NCBI GenBank assembly: GCA_015064185.1
Contig: SVSS01000008.1
Coordinates: forward strand, 1-64,000
Direction: 5' to 3'
From: Oscillospiraceae bacterium
Lineage (GTDB): Bacteria; Bacillota; Clostridia; Oscillospirales; CAG-272
Length of the DNA stretch: 64,000 nucleotides
Numbering within the stretch: the stretch's first letter is position 1; the number at the start of each line of letters is the position of its first letter. The notes beneath the pieces were generated by a model. The model saw nothing but the letters and a program-made list of their open reading frames with translations. It searched no databases and was not told the DNA's origin. Shown here piece by piece: positions 1-8,486 of the stretch. The translations under genes and the position numbers were made by a program.

Positions 1-2
1 GA

Positions 3-494
3 ATACGCACGTGGTCGGAAATGCCTATCATCGTCATCAGCGCACGCAGTGAGGATAAAGACAAAATTGATGCCCTTGATGCCGGCGCGGACGATTACTT
101 AACCAAGCCCTTCTCCGTAGAGGAGCTCTTAGCAAGGCTTCGTGTTACGCAAAGAAGATTAGCCTCGAACCGTAACGAAAGCACAAGCTCTGTATTTACA
201 AACGGAGCGTTAAAACTCGACTATGCCGCAGGCTGTGCCTACCTCGGTGAGGAAGAGCTGCATCTGACTCCCATCGAATACAAAATACTGTGCCTGCTTG
301 CCGCAAATGTCGGGAAGGTCTTAACGCATACCTTCATTACACAGAAAATATGGGGCGCGGCGTGGGAAAATAACGTAGCCTCTCTCCGTGTCTTTATGGC
401 AACGCTCCGCAAGAAGATCGAAGTAGCCCCCGACTCACCGCAGTACATCCAAACCCACATCGGTGTTGGATACAGAATGATGAGGGTGGAATAA
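3..494 (+). CDS. kdpE: KdpE-type response regulator, 5'-truncated
   Basis: C-terminal 163 residues of an OmpR/KdpE-family response regulator; the reading frame is open to the window edge, so the N-terminal part of the receiver domain with the phosphorylated Asp is missing. Visible are the end of the receiver domain (PIIVISAR, then DAGADDYLTKPF with the conserved Lys) and a complete winged-helix Trans_reg_C domain ending in GVGYRM. The phrase IRTWSEMPIIVISAR is characteristic of KdpE, which with sensor KdpD activates the K+-uptake ATPase operon kdpFABC; kdp genes would be expected upstream, outside the window. Another OmpR-family regulator cannot be fully excluded. Confidence 0.8.
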   Translation: MRTWSEMPIIVISARSEDKDKIDALDAGADDYLTKPFSVEELLARLRVTQRRLASNRNESTSSVFTNGALKLDYAAGCAYLGEEELHLTPIEYKILCLLAANVGKVLTHTFITQKIWGAAWENNVASLRVFMATLRKKIEVAPDSPQYIQTHIGVGYRMMRVE

Positions 495-562
495 TATGAC
501 AATACAGATACTGACTTTCCGGATCGCACATACTATTTTTATACCTACAAAGAGGTAAACAA

Positions 563-778
563 ATGAACTATTCAGAAATCACACCATATATCAAGGAGCT
601 TGCGGCTCTTTCAGATACAAGCAATCACATCGTCCCCGATATGTACGCACAGCACGACGTAAAGCGCGGTCTGCGTGATATAAACGGCAACGGCGTTGTT
701 GCCGACAAAAAGGACCCCGCTGCTGAAGCAGCTGCAAACGCAGCAATGGCAGGCGGCATGGGCGGCGGCATGTATTAA
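563..778 (+). pseudogene. chimeric ORF: citrate synthase N-terminus joined to GroEL C-terminus
   Basis: A 71-residue ORF with a plausible ribosome site (agaggt). Residues 1 to about 46 match the start of clostridial-type citrate synthase (MNYSEITPYIKELA, then YAQHDVKRGLRDINGNGV). From about residue 46 to the end (VADKKDPAAE, then AMAGGMGGGMY) it matches the Ala/Gly/Met-rich tail of GroEL. The catalytic body of neither protein is present. The junction lies in a stretch (GVV/VVA) that both parents could encode, as in a microhomology-mediated deletion that removed most of gltA and groEL; an assembly join would look the same. It is followed by a strong terminator. I do not expect a functional enzyme. 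Confidence 0.6.
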
Positions 779-801
779 GCCTGAAAAGGCCAAATATAAA
801 A

Positions 802-850
802 AAGAAGGGCACCCCTTTTGAAAAAGGGGCTGCCCTTCTTTCTTGTTTTT
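802..850 (+). terminator. rho-independent terminator
   Basis: Near-perfect stem (aagaagggc / gcccttctt, with ccccttt / aaagggg inside) followed by a T-rich run at 841-850. It ends the transcript of the chimeric ORF and originally probably that of groEL. Confidence 0.85.
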
Positions 851-967
851 GACCTTCGTCAAAAACAATTCAATCTTCCCTCCCGAAAACTTTTAAAAAG
901 AAAGAATGATAACTGCTTTTTGTCCTATGTTTGCAAGAAAAGCAAAAAATGGAAGCGAAAGCAGCCG

Positions 968-1012
968 TGTATAACAAAAAAGGCTCTCAAACGAGAGCCT
1001 TTTTTGTTATAC
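968..1012 (-). terminator. terminator of the decarboxylase operon
   Basis: Long palindrome: tataacaaaaaaggctctc, loop aaac, gagagccttttttgttata. T-runs on both strands make it look bidirectional. The stop codon of the oadA-like gene (1007-1009) lies inside the stem, so translation ends within the terminator. Confidence 0.85.
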
Positions 1013-2401
1013 ACTATGAACGCCAAGGGCAGCATCAGCGTTAGCATCAATGCCATACTTCTGCTTCTTGCGCTCCTCAAAGAACTTCAGAGCCACCTGC
1101 TCAAACAGCGCGTAGGTGAGCACGTCCTCGTCCTGCTCGATATAGCCTGCGATCTTCTCGCGGAGGGCATCAAGCTCGGGAGCAAGCTTATCTGCGGGAC
1201 GGCAGGTAATGGGCTCCTCGTCGCCAATGATCTTCTTGGTGATGGCGGGATCGATGGGCATCGGTGTTTTACCGTACTCACCGCGCACAACGCCCTTAAA
1301 CTCCTTGGTTACCATCTTGTAGCGCTCGCCGCCGATAACGTTAAATACTGCCTGCGTACCAACGATCTGCGAGGAGGGGGTAACGAGGGGCGGGTAACCT
1401 ACATCTGCACGCACACGCGGAACCTCTGCAAGAACCTCACCGAGAAGCTCGGATTTGCCTGCATCGGAAAGCTGACGCATCAGGTTAGAGAGCATACCGC
1501 CGGGAACCTGGTAAAGGAGTGCGTTTACGTCAACCTTGAGTGCCTTCACGTCAAGCTGACCGCTCTTGAGGTACTTCTCGCGAAGACCCGTGAAGTGCTT
1601 GGTGATCTCATCAAGCTGTGCAAGATCAATGCCCGTGTCGCGCTCGGTGCCTGCAAGTGCGGCAACAAGCGTTTCTGTGGGGGGCTGAGAGGTACCCATA
1701 GCAAGGGGAGAGAGTGCGGTGTCAATTACGTCAACACCTGCCTCTACAGCCTTAAGCAGGGTCATAGAAGCAAGACCGGCGGTGTAGTGGGTATGAAGCT
1801 GTACGGGAAGCTTAACTGCGCCCTTGATGGCTTTTACGAGGTCGTAAGCATCATAGGGTCTGAGAAGGCCTGCCATATCCTTGATACAAATGGAGTCCGC
1901 ACCCATTTCCTCAAGCTGCTTTGCGTACTTTGCGTAGTAGTCAAGCGTGTAGCCGGGGCCGGTGGTGTAAGAGAACGCCGCCTGCACGTGGCCGCCCTCG
2001 CGCTTGGTAGCATCAATGGCGGTTTTCAGGTTACGGGGGTCGTTGAGTGCATCGAAAATACGCAGAATATCGATACCGTTGGCAATCGATTTCTGTACAA
2101 AATACGCTACTACGTCATCAGAATAATGACGGTAGCCAAGAATGTTTTGACCGCGGAACAGCATCTGCAGCTTGGTGTTTTTTACCTTGTCGCGGATGAT
2201 GCGGAGTCTTTGCCACGGATCCTCGCCAAGGAAGCGCAGGCAGCTGTCAAAGGTAGCGCCGCCCCATGCCTCGATCGAGTGGTAGCCGATCTTATCCATT
2301 TTTTCAAGCGCGGGCAGCATCTCCTCAGTCGTCATACGAGTGGCGATCAAGGATTGGTGCGCGTCGCGGATGATTGTTTCTGTAATTCCTACTTTAGACA
2401 T
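1007..2401 (-). CDS. oadA: oxaloacetate decarboxylase alpha subunit / pyruvate carboxylase subunit B (carboxyltransferase)
   Basis: 464-residue carboxyltransferase that moves CO2 between oxaloacetate (or pyruvate) and carboxybiotin. An HMGL-like TIM barrel carries RDAHQS (12-17), the metal/lysine region IKDMAG (173-178) and the metal-binding LHTHYTAG (202-209); a conserved PYC/OADA domain follows at about 290-450. The C-terminal biotinyl domain of the roughly 600-residue OadA is absent and is supplied separately by the small gene at 3747-4142. It is the last gene of the minus-strand operon with the beta, biotin, gamma and MmdA-like subunits. Ribosome site gaaaggga precedes the ATG. Confidence 0.92.
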   Translation of the reverse strand: MSKVGITETIIRDAHQSLIATRMTTEEMLPALEKMDKIGYHSIEAWGGATFDSCLRFLGEDPWQRLRIIRDKVKNTKLQMLFRGQNILGYRHYSDDVVAYFVQKSIANGIDILRIFDALNDPRNLKTAIDATKREGGHVQAAFSYTTGPGYTLDYYAKYAKQLEEMGADSICIKDMAGLLRPYDAYDLVKAIKGAVKLPVQLHTHYTAGLASMTLLKAVEAGVDVIDTALSPLAMGTSQPPTETLVAALAGTERDTGIDLAQLDEITKHFTGLREKYLKSGQLDVKALKVDVNALLYQVPGGMLSNLMRQLSDAGKSELLGEVLAEVPRVRADVGYPPLVTPSSQIVGTQAVFNVIGGERYKMVTKEFKGVVRGEYGKTPMPIDPAITKKIIGDEEPITCRPADKLAPELDALREKIAGYIEQDEDVLTYALFEQVALKFFEERKKQKYGIDANADAALGVHSV

Positions 2402-2546
2402 AGTTTTTCCCTTTCTAAATTACGTTAAAATACCCGGATTTTGAAATACATTTTCGTGCGTCACGCCAAAATGGGTTTGGATCCCATTTTGAGAAAATGT
2501 GCGACACGCAAGATCCGCCAAAATCGGGGCAATACGGCAAAGCGTG
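2402..2546 (-). other. intercistronic gap with hairpin
   Basis: 145 nt between the beta-subunit and alpha-subunit genes. It holds a perfect 9-bp stem, caaaatggg (2467-2475) / cccattttg (2483-2491), with a 7-nt loop and no following T-run on the minus strand. It may be an mRNA processing or stability element; no gene is seen. Confidence 0.4.
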
Positions 2547-3731
2547 TCAGAAGGCCCAGGAGAGGAACACGCCTGCAGCAATTGCCGAGCCGATAACGCC
2601 TGCCACGTTCGGGCCCATTGCGTGCATCAAGAGATAGTTGGTAGGATCGGTCTCCTGCCCTACCTTTTGAGAAACGCGTGCTGCCATGGGTACTGCGGAA
2701 ACACCTGCAGAGCCAATGAGAGGGTTGATCTTGCCACCTGTAATAAAGCACATGATCTTGGCTGTGATCAAACCACCGCAGGTGGAAACGCAGAATGCCG
2801 CAAGACCGCAAACGATAATAAGCAGCGTTTCGCCGCGCAGGAAGTTCTCTGCCGTAGCGGTTGCACCTACACTGATACCAAGGAAAATGGTAACGATGTT
2901 GATCAGCTCGTTTTGTGCGGTTTTGGAAAGGCGATCGGTCACGCCGCTGACGTTCAAGAGGTTACCGAACATCAAACAGCCGATCAGCGTTACGGCATCG
3001 GGCACGATGAGCCATACGATAAGGGTAACGAGCACGGGGAAGCAAACCTTCTCCACCGTCGATACCTTACGAAGCGTGGTCATGCGAATCGCACGCTCCT
3101 TTTTGGTTGTGAAAAGGCGCATAAAGGGGGGCTGGATCATCGGGATCAGCGCCATGTAGCTATATGCCGCAATCGCAATAGCACCAAGCAGGTGAGGCGC
3201 TAATGCCTTGGTTACCAAAATTGCGGTAGGACCGTCAGCACCGCCAATGATGCCGATCGCAGCGGCCTCCTGCGGAGAAAACACGCCTGAGATCAGCGCT
3301 ACGCTAAACGCTACAAACACACCAAGCTGTGCGCCTGCGCCAATAAGGAGCGTTTTGGGATTTGCGATAAGGGGGGTAAAGTCGGTCATGGCACCGATGC
3401 CGATGAAAATGAGGCAAGGATAAATGCCAAGCTTTACGCCAAGGTACAAGAGGTCGATAAGACCGCCATCGTGAAGCACAGCACCGTAATCGATATCCCC
3501 TGCTGTCATAAAGAAATCGGAGTGGAAAAGCTCCGCGCCGGGCAGGTTTGTCAAAAGCATGCCGATGGCGATGGGCAGAAGCAGCAGCGGCTCATAACCG
3601 CGCACAACTGCAAGATACACCAGCACGCCTGAGATCAGGAACATCACTGCCGTTTGCCACCAATCGGGATTGTTGGCAAACAGACGGTAGATACCGGTGC
3701 TCTCCAAAAAATTCAAAATACTTTCTACCAT
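2547..3731 (-). CDS. oadB: sodium ion-translocating decarboxylase beta subunit
   Basis: 394-residue polytopic membrane protein of the OadB/MmdB/GcdB family, which decarboxylates carboxybiotin and exports Na+. It shows the family hallmark GGADGPTA (163-170), the segment ANPKTLLIGAGAQLG (123-137) and an internal second half (FGNLLNVSGVTDRLS, then FLGISVGATA). Length matches the family. It lies between the biotin-carrier gene (16 nt upstream) and the alpha subunit. The complex would sit in the cytoplasmic membrane and couple decarboxylation to a sodium gradient. Confidence 0.94.
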   Translation of the reverse strand: MVESILNFLESTGIYRLFANNPDWWQTAVMFLISGVLVYLAVVRGYEPLLLLPIAIGMLLTNLPGAELFHSDFFMTAGDIDYGAVLHDGGLIDLLYLGVKLGIYPCLIFIGIGAMTDFTPLIANPKTLLIGAGAQLGVFVAFSVALISGVFSPQEAAAIGIIGGADGPTAILVTKALAPHLLGAIAIAAYSYMALIPMIQPPFMRLFTTKKERAIRMTTLRKVSTVEKVCFPVLVTLIVWLIVPDAVTLIGCLMFGNLLNVSGVTDRLSKTAQNELINIVTIFLGISVGATATAENFLRGETLLIIVCGLAAFCVSTCGGLITAKIMCFITGGKINPLIGSAGVSAVPMAARVSQKVGQETDPTNYLLMHAMGPNVAGVIGSAIAAGVFLSWAF

Positions 3732-3746
3732 AGTTGTTCTCCGCTG

Positions 3747-4142
3747 TTACTGAAGCGTAACCAAAACCTCATCGGTGGCAACGGAGGTGCCCTGTGCTAC
3801 AACAACAGCAGCAACTACACCGTCACGGGGAGCAACGATATCATTTTCCATCTTCATAGCCTCAAGAACTACCAGCACGTCGCCTGCCTTAACGCTATCG
3901 CCTGCCTTTACAGAAACGCGGGTGATGGTGCCGGGCATGGGAGCCTTAACGGGCTCGCCGCCTGCAGGAGCTGCTGCGGGAGCGGGTGCAGCTGCAGGAG
4001 CTGCTGCGGGAGCAGGAGCTGCTACGGGAGCGGGAGCAGCCACAGGTGCTGCGGGAGCGGCTACGGGAGCGGCTACACCGCCAACCTCCTCGATCATAAC
4101 GTCATATTGTGTACCGTTTACAGTTACTTGAAATCTTCTCAT
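3747..4142 (-). CDS. biotin carboxyl carrier subunit of the decarboxylase
   Basis: 131-residue biotin carrier. Residues 1-22 form a short folded start (FQVTVNGTQYDVMIEEV), followed by a flexible Ala/Pro linker at about 23-62 and a biotinyl-lipoyl domain with EAMKM (94-98), where Lys97 is the biotinylation site. It carries CO2 from the carboxyltransferase subunits to the OadB-like beta subunit. The linker DNA is highly repetitive (GCx codons), so its length may vary between strains. The Shine-Dalgarno match is weak. Confidence 0.92.
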   Translation of the reverse strand: MRRFQVTVNGTQYDVMIEEVGGVAAPVAAPAAPVAAPAPVAAPAPAAAPAAAPAPAAAPAGGEPVKAPMPGTITRVSVKAGDSVKAGDVLVVLEAMKMENDIVAPRDGVVAAVVVAQGTSVATDEVLVTLQ

Positions 4143-4163
4143 TTGTATTTACCAAGCCTTTCT

Positions 4164-4526
4164 TTATTTGTTGTTACCGCGACTGCGGCGGAAGGATACG
4201 ACACGGAAATTCGGCACTACGCCGCCATTTTCCTCAGCGAGCATCAGGGACACTGCAGCAGTGATCGCTGCAACAAGCTCACCGTCAGCACTTGCTGCTT
4301 TCGGTACAGCAACAGGGGCGGGCGCTACTGCCTTGGGAGCAGGCGCTGCGGGTTTGTTTTCCGCCGGTGCCTTCCCTCTTTCAAGCGCACGGCGAAAGAG
4401 TGCAAGAGCCGCCCAAAGAATTGAAAGTGCTACGAAAATGGTTGCCATACCGATCAGCGTCATGCGCCCCGCGTATGCAAAGCGCTCGCCAAGATTCATG
4501 GCGGAAAGAAGCGTGACAGTATTCAT
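4164..4526 (-). CDS. oadG: decarboxylase gamma subunit (OadG family)
   Basis: 120 residues: one N-terminal transmembrane helix (about 20-45, LIGMATIFVALSILWAALALF), then a Pro/Ala-rich linker and a basic C-terminus. This is the layout of OadG/MmdD small subunits, which anchor and assemble the Na+-pumping decarboxylase. It sits 21 nt upstream of the biotin-carrier gene and 8 nt after the carboxyltransferase stop codon. Sequence conservation in this family is low, so the call rests on length, topology and context. Confidence 0.8.
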   Translation of the reverse strand: MNTVTLLSAMNLGERFAYAGRMTLIGMATIFVALSILWAALALFRRALERGKAPAENKPAAPAPKAVAPAPVAVPKAASADGELVAAITAAVSLMLAEENGGVVPNFRVVSFRRSRGNNK

Positions 4527-4534
4527 AGCTCACC

Positions 4535-5824
4535 TCACAGAATGCGCCCGTTTTTGCCTTCAAGCATATACAGCGCGGCAATGATGCGGGCACGCAGCTC
4601 AGCGGGATCAATGATATCGTCTACCGCGCCAACACTGGCTGCCGCCAAAGCGGTAGCATTTTTCTCACGCCACTCCTTTTCAACCGTAGCACGGTCGGTG
4701 GTAGAAGTAATGCGATCGTTTTCAAGGAACGCAACGGCAGTGCTTGCGGGAAGTGCCGCGATCTCTGCCTCAGGAAGTGCAAACACAACATCAGCGCCAA
4801 GCGCCTTGCTGCCGCCAAAGATAAAGCCGGCACCTACTGCCTCGCCAACGATAACAGTAACACGTGCGCTCTCGCTCTCGCTTTGTGCGCGTGCAAGCTT
4901 TGCAAGTGCTTTTGCAAGCTTTACGTCACAGCCATTGGTATCAACACCCGAGCAGTTTACAAGGGTTACAAGCGACATGCTGTAAGCATCGGCAAAGCGG
5001 ATCATCTTTGTCAGCTTCTTGGCACCCTTTGCGGAAAGCTTGCCGTCAACCGCAGCAATTACGCAGGGCTGGTCACCAAGCGTAGCAAAGCCAATCTTTG
5101 CCTCGGTAGCATACCCACCGTACACCTCAAGAAAGAGGCCGCTGTCTACCACGGCGGCAAGAGCAGCCTCGGCAGTAGCCTTAGCACCCAGCGCAACAGC
5201 GCGGTTGGGGTCATCTCCCGTTACTGCAGCCTCAGCCGCAGAGCAATTGTCATCGGGCAGGTAGGAAAGAAGCGTCTTTACCTTGCCAAAGGCATCTGCC
5301 TCATTGGCAGCAGTCAGTGCGGCTGCCTTTGCAGCATTGCTCTCCTCATTTGCAACGTAAAGGCTTGCACCCTCAGTTACAACGGTAAAATCAAACAAAG
5401 ATGCGATAGCTGCCATCGTGCCAACGCACTTGCCGTGCACCAGCGCGATCTGCGGCACAACACCTGCAGCGCTAGCCACGGTATCCAGCAGCACGCCGTA
5501 GCCCGACAGAGCCGCAGCACCGTCAAACACCACAGCACCTGCACTGTCAAACATACCCACAACGGGTGCGCCAACAGACACAGCCTTTTCATAAAGCATA
5601 GCAATTTTTTCAGCGTGACGTCCGTCAACCGCGCCCTTCATCGCACTTTCATCCTGTGCAAAGGCAAACACAAGGCGTCCGCCCACGGCGCCGTAGCCGC
5701 ATACAACACCCTCGTTCTCGTTCTCGTTGCCGGGGCGACGGATGTAGGCGCCCAGCTCTACAAAGGTAGCGGCATCAAAAAACGACGAGAGACGCTCACG
5801 CGCTGCCGAAACTGTTTTCTTCAT
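4535..5824 (-). CDS. acyl-CoA carboxyltransferase (methylmalonyl-CoA decarboxylase alpha / transcarboxylase type)
   Basis: 429-residue carboxyl transferase of the MmdA/PccB type, the first gene of the operon. Two crotonase-like halves are visible (GVVCGYGAVGGRLVFAFAQD and DGRHAEKI in the N half; GFIFGGSKALGADVVFALPEAE in the C half). It is clearly shorter than typical MmdA (about 510 residues). Such proteins transfer a carboxyl group between an acyl-CoA such as methylmalonyl-CoA and biotin. The operon therefore has two carboxyltransferases, this one and the OadA-like one, sharing one biotin carrier and one sodium pump, which would allow transcarboxylation. The substrate cannot be assigned from sequence alone. 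Confidence 0.8.
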   Translation of the reverse strand: MKKTVSAARERLSSFFDAATFVELGAYIRRPGNENENEGVVCGYGAVGGRLVFAFAQDESAMKGAVDGRHAEKIAMLYEKAVSVGAPVVGMFDSAGAVVFDGAAALSGYGVLLDTVASAAGVVPQIALVHGKCVGTMAAIASLFDFTVVTEGASLYVANEESNAAKAAALTAANEADAFGKVKTLLSYLPDDNCSAAEAAVTGDDPNRAVALGAKATAEAALAAVVDSGLFLEVYGGYATEAKIGFATLGDQPCVIAAVDGKLSAKGAKKLTKMIRFADAYSMSLVTLVNCSGVDTNGCDVKLAKALAKLARAQSESESARVTVIVGEAVGAGFIFGGSKALGADVVFALPEAEIAALPASTAVAFLENDRITSTTDRATVEKEWREKNATALAAASVGAVDDIIDPAELRARIIAALYMLEGKNGRIL

Positions 5825-5883
5825 ATAAAAATATTTCCTCCATTCGTGATTTTTTTGTCAATCTTTATATGATATATAAAAAA

Positions 5884-5904
5884 ACAAAATTCAAATTCAT
5901 TATA
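5884..5904 (-). promoter_or_regulatory. putative extended -10 promoter of the decarboxylase operon
   Basis: On the minus strand TGGTATAAT (complement of 5899-5907) is an extended -10 motif upstream of the carboxyltransferase gene. The -35 region is poor. The rest of the divergent gap (5825-6031) is AT-rich and shows no gene. Confidence 0.4.
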
Positions 5905-6031
5905 CCACATTACGTCAAAAATTCCCATTGATTATGCCAAAAAAAATGTTAACATTTTGTAAAGTAAGGTTTGCATCGCCGTTATTTTAATCCGTATATG
6001 TTAAAATAACAACAGAAAGCGAGGTCTTTTT

Positions 6032-6841
6032 ATGCGTATTGATTTTCACACCCACTGCTTCCCCGACCACTTAGCCCCCCGCGCGATGGACATTCTTACA
6101 AAGAACTGCTCGGCTGACGCTTCCCTTCACCCACATACCGACGGTACGGCAAAAGATACAAAAGCACTTTTGTCACGCATTGGCATTGACCGCGCGGTCA
6201 TTTGTAACATTGCCACCAATAAAACGCAAGAAACAAACGTGAACAGCTTTGCCATCTCCATGGCACACGATGATTTCTTTCTGCCGCTTGGTTCTCTGCA
6301 CCCCGACAGCGAACAGCAGGAGCGCGAGCTTGACCGCCTTGCGGCGGCGGGGATCTGTGGCGTTAAGCTGCACCCCGACTACGTGCACGTGCCCCTGTCG
6401 GACAAGCGCTTTGACCGTATTTTTTCACTTCTTGAGGAGCGTGGCTTTTTCGCGATCGTTCACGCAGGGCTTGACCCCATTTCGCCCGATTTCATCCACG
6501 CCACACCCGAAATGTTTCACGAAGTCACCAAAAAGCATCCGCGTCTCTCGCTCATTGCCGCACACATGGGCGGCTTTCGGCGCGGCGAGGAGGTCTTAAA
6601 GCACTTGGTGGGTACGAACATTTACCTTGACACATCCCTGTCGGCAAAGCGCCCCGAGGAAAAGGATCTCTTGTGCAAGATCTTGCACGAGCACCCGGCA
6701 GATCGGCTTTTGTTTGCAACCGACACGCCCTGGAGCAACCCCGCAAAGGAAATTGCCTTCGTTGAGGAAGCCGGGCTCACCGACGCCAGAAAGGACGCCA
6801 TTTTTTACAAAAACGGGCAGCGTTTGCTGAAATTGCAGTAA
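6032..6841 (+). CDS. amidohydrolase-family metal-dependent hydrolase
   Basis: 269-residue TIM-barrel amidohydrolase (Amidohydro_2 type). Metal ligands are visible in order: HTH (6-8), VHAG (143-146), AHMGG (177-181) and TDTPW (230-234, the final Asp). Full length for the family. Monocistronic with its own terminator, and divergent from the decarboxylase operon. The family includes decarboxylases and lactone hydrolases; the substrate cannot be deduced. Confidence 0.85.
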   Translation: MRIDFHTHCFPDHLAPRAMDILTKNCSADASLHPHTDGTAKDTKALLSRIGIDRAVICNIATNKTQETNVNSFAISMAHDDFFLPLGSLHPDSEQQERELDRLAAAGICGVKLHPDYVHVPLSDKRFDRIFSLLEERGFFAIVHAGLDPISPDFIHATPEMFHEVTKKHPRLSLIAAHMGGFRRGEEVLKHLVGTNIYLDTSLSAKRPEEKDLLCKILHEHPADRLLFATDTPWSNPAKEIAFVEEAGLTDARKDAIFYKNGQRLLKLQ

Positions 6842-6867
6842 AAACACCGCCCACAAAAGTAAAAATA

Positions 6868-6913
6868 CCGCCCACGGGAAATTCCCGTGGGCGGTGGCTT
6901 TTATGTTTTTTAA
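6868..6913 (+). terminator. terminator after the amidohydrolase
   Basis: Perfect 11-bp stem ccgcccacggg (6868-6878) / cccgtgggcgg (6884-6894), loop aaatt, followed by a T-rich stretch. A half-copy of the stem (accgcccaca) precedes it at 6845. Confidence 0.85.
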
Positions 6914-6928
6914 TTGTCAACAGCAACT

Positions 6929-7807
6929 TTACCGCCGCCGACGGCTGTGGCTGTGGCGTTGGCTCTTTTGAAGAGCGAGATCGCGTTTTTTCTTTCGCTC
7001 AAACAAGATCAAAATGCTGATAATCAAGCAAATCAACGCGTATACTTGGCCGTTACTCATGCCAAGCCAATCCTTCGGCGTATCGCGCCAAAATTCAAGC
7101 ACAAAGCGATACGTTCCATAAGAAGCTAATATTATAAGCGCTAATGCACCATTATACAAATTAAATTTCTTTTTTTCTTGATCCCATGTAAATTTGTTTT
7201 GTTCCAAATACAATAAAAAAGCTAAAGTGGCAAGATCGCAGATAACCTCAATCAATTGAATTGGTAAAACAAACGCCTTGACTCCAATATAGTGCAATTT
7301 CGCGCCACAGCATCCGCCCACAAAACATCCCATGCGCGCAAAAGCGATCAAAGTCATACCCATCGGCGCAATAAAATCATACACATGAATTGTTGGCTTC
7401 TTTAAGAGCCGCGCTACAATCGGAACAAAAGCAATTGTCATAAAAACACCGCCAAAAAGCGAAAGGCCACCAAATTCAAAATCGTTTTCCAAGGCAAATA
7501 ATAGCATAGAACCAATCACAGCTTGTATAGGTAATAAAACCATTAAAACGATCGTTTGAACAAGACTGAGGTTGTACTGCTTACGACGCCAAAACGCCAA
7601 CAAGCATGCAACGATCGCACCAATCAAAAGCATAAAATAGTAATGTTGAATACCTAAAATTGTTTGAGTGGTTTTGTGAAACTTTCCACCGTGTGCTATA
7701 AAGGGCAACAGCTTTTCAGCAAAAAGAGCTTGACATATAAATAGTATCGCCATTGCAAGCACAAGCGCTGCCAAAGCACACGGCAAAAGATAAATTCTCT
7801 TTTTCAT
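6929..7807 (-). CDS. Lgt-like (prolipoprotein diacylglyceryl transferase family) membrane protein
   Basis: About 292 residues from the ATG at 7807, which has a good ribosome site (aagagga); an upstream in-frame Met at 7867 lacks one. It has several transmembrane helices and Lgt-family motifs in order: GGLSLFGG, ARMGCFVGGCCG, LPIQLIE, YRFVLEFWRD and GMSNGQVYAL. Lgt attaches diacylglycerol to the lipobox Cys of prolipoproteins. It is the last gene of the TasA-type locus, so it may be a dedicated paralogue rather than the housekeeping enzyme; no obvious lipoprotein substrate is encoded nearby. The C-terminus is strongly basic. Confidence 0.78.
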   Translation of the reverse strand: MKKRIYLLPCALAALVLAMAILFICQALFAEKLLPFIAHGGKFHKTTQTILGIQHYYFMLLIGAIVACLLAFWRRKQYNLSLVQTIVLMVLLPIQAVIGSMLLFALENDFEFGGLSLFGGVFMTIAFVPIVARLLKKPTIHVYDFIAPMGMTLIAFARMGCFVGGCCGAKLHYIGVKAFVLPIQLIEVICDLATLAFLLYLEQNKFTWDQEKKKFNLYNGALALIILASYGTYRFVLEFWRDTPKDWLGMSNGQVYALICLIISILILFERKKKRDLALQKSQRHSHSRRRR

Positions 7808-7875
7808 AATTTTTCCTCTTAAATGGGGATAAATTCCAAACGCCGCACGCGTGAGGGCGTGCGGCATGGAATTAT

Positions 7876-8460
7876 TTAGTTGATTTGAGTAATTAAACCG
7901 TTGCTGTCTACAGTTGCATTCCAGCTCTCCGCTACCGCAGTAGTGGGATTTGACTGAATTGCCTCAGCAAGATACTGTACCGTCAACGTATACCCCGCAT
8001 ATTGATTAGAGTTACCCTCAGAATCAGTTCCGGGCTTAAACGTAACCGTCACGGGTACTGTTGTGGTTGCCGTTCCGGGCTCAACGGGATTTTTGTAGTA
8101 GTAATAATCTCCGCTTTGAATCCAGTTTGTATCCAACAGCGACGAAACAGTATAATCTCTTCCCTCAACAGGAGCGATATAGTAAACGTTTCCGTCGTTG
8201 TTCTGATAGTTTACGACCAGCTTTACACGAATGTAAACCCCCACATCGCTATCTGCGGAGTTGGTGATAACACCCGTAGTGTTATTCACAGTCAGTTCAA
8301 TTTCACCGGGCTCAAAGGTGTTGGTGATGGCTTTTTTCACTACCAAAAATGCCACTGTTCCGGTAAGAGCAATGCTACAAGTTAAGGTAAGAGCAACGAT
8401 AGCAGTTGCTATTTTTTTAGAAAAACGCGCACAAAGCTTGCCATAAAACCTTTTAAGCAT
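7876..8460 (-). CDS. TasA/camelysin-like secreted protein
   Basis: 194 residues. The N-terminus is a SipW-dependent-type signal: basic start, hydrophobic core ATAIVALTLTCSIALTG, then TVAFLV where similar proteins have TxAYFT. ITNTFEPGEIELTVNN corresponds to the (T/I)NTFTxGNVxI motif that opens the mature beta-sandwich in TasA/CalY proteins. The ribosome site is strong (aaggagg). It lies 26 nt after the large surface-protein gene. Likely an extracellular matrix or fibre subunit processed by one of the locus signal peptidases. Confidence 0.75.
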   Translation of the reverse strand: MLKRFYGKLCARFSKKIATAIVALTLTCSIALTGTVAFLVVKKAITNTFEPGEIELTVNNTTGVITNSADSDVGVYIRVKLVVNYQNNDGNVYYIAPVEGRDYTVSSLLDTNWIQSGDYYYYKNPVEPGTATTTVPVTVTFKPGTDSEGNSNQYAGYTLTVQYLAEAIQSNPTTAVAESWNATVDSNGLITQIN

Positions 8461-8486
8461 TCGTTGCTCCTCCTTCCGTCAAAAAT

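Noticed and set aside
818..2428. 536-codon open frame on the plus strand
   Set aside because: Antisense to the oadA-like gene and starting inside a terminator; composition not protein-like.
4883..5872. 329-codon open frame on the plus strand
   Set aside because: Antisense to the carboxyltransferase gene; no domain recognised.
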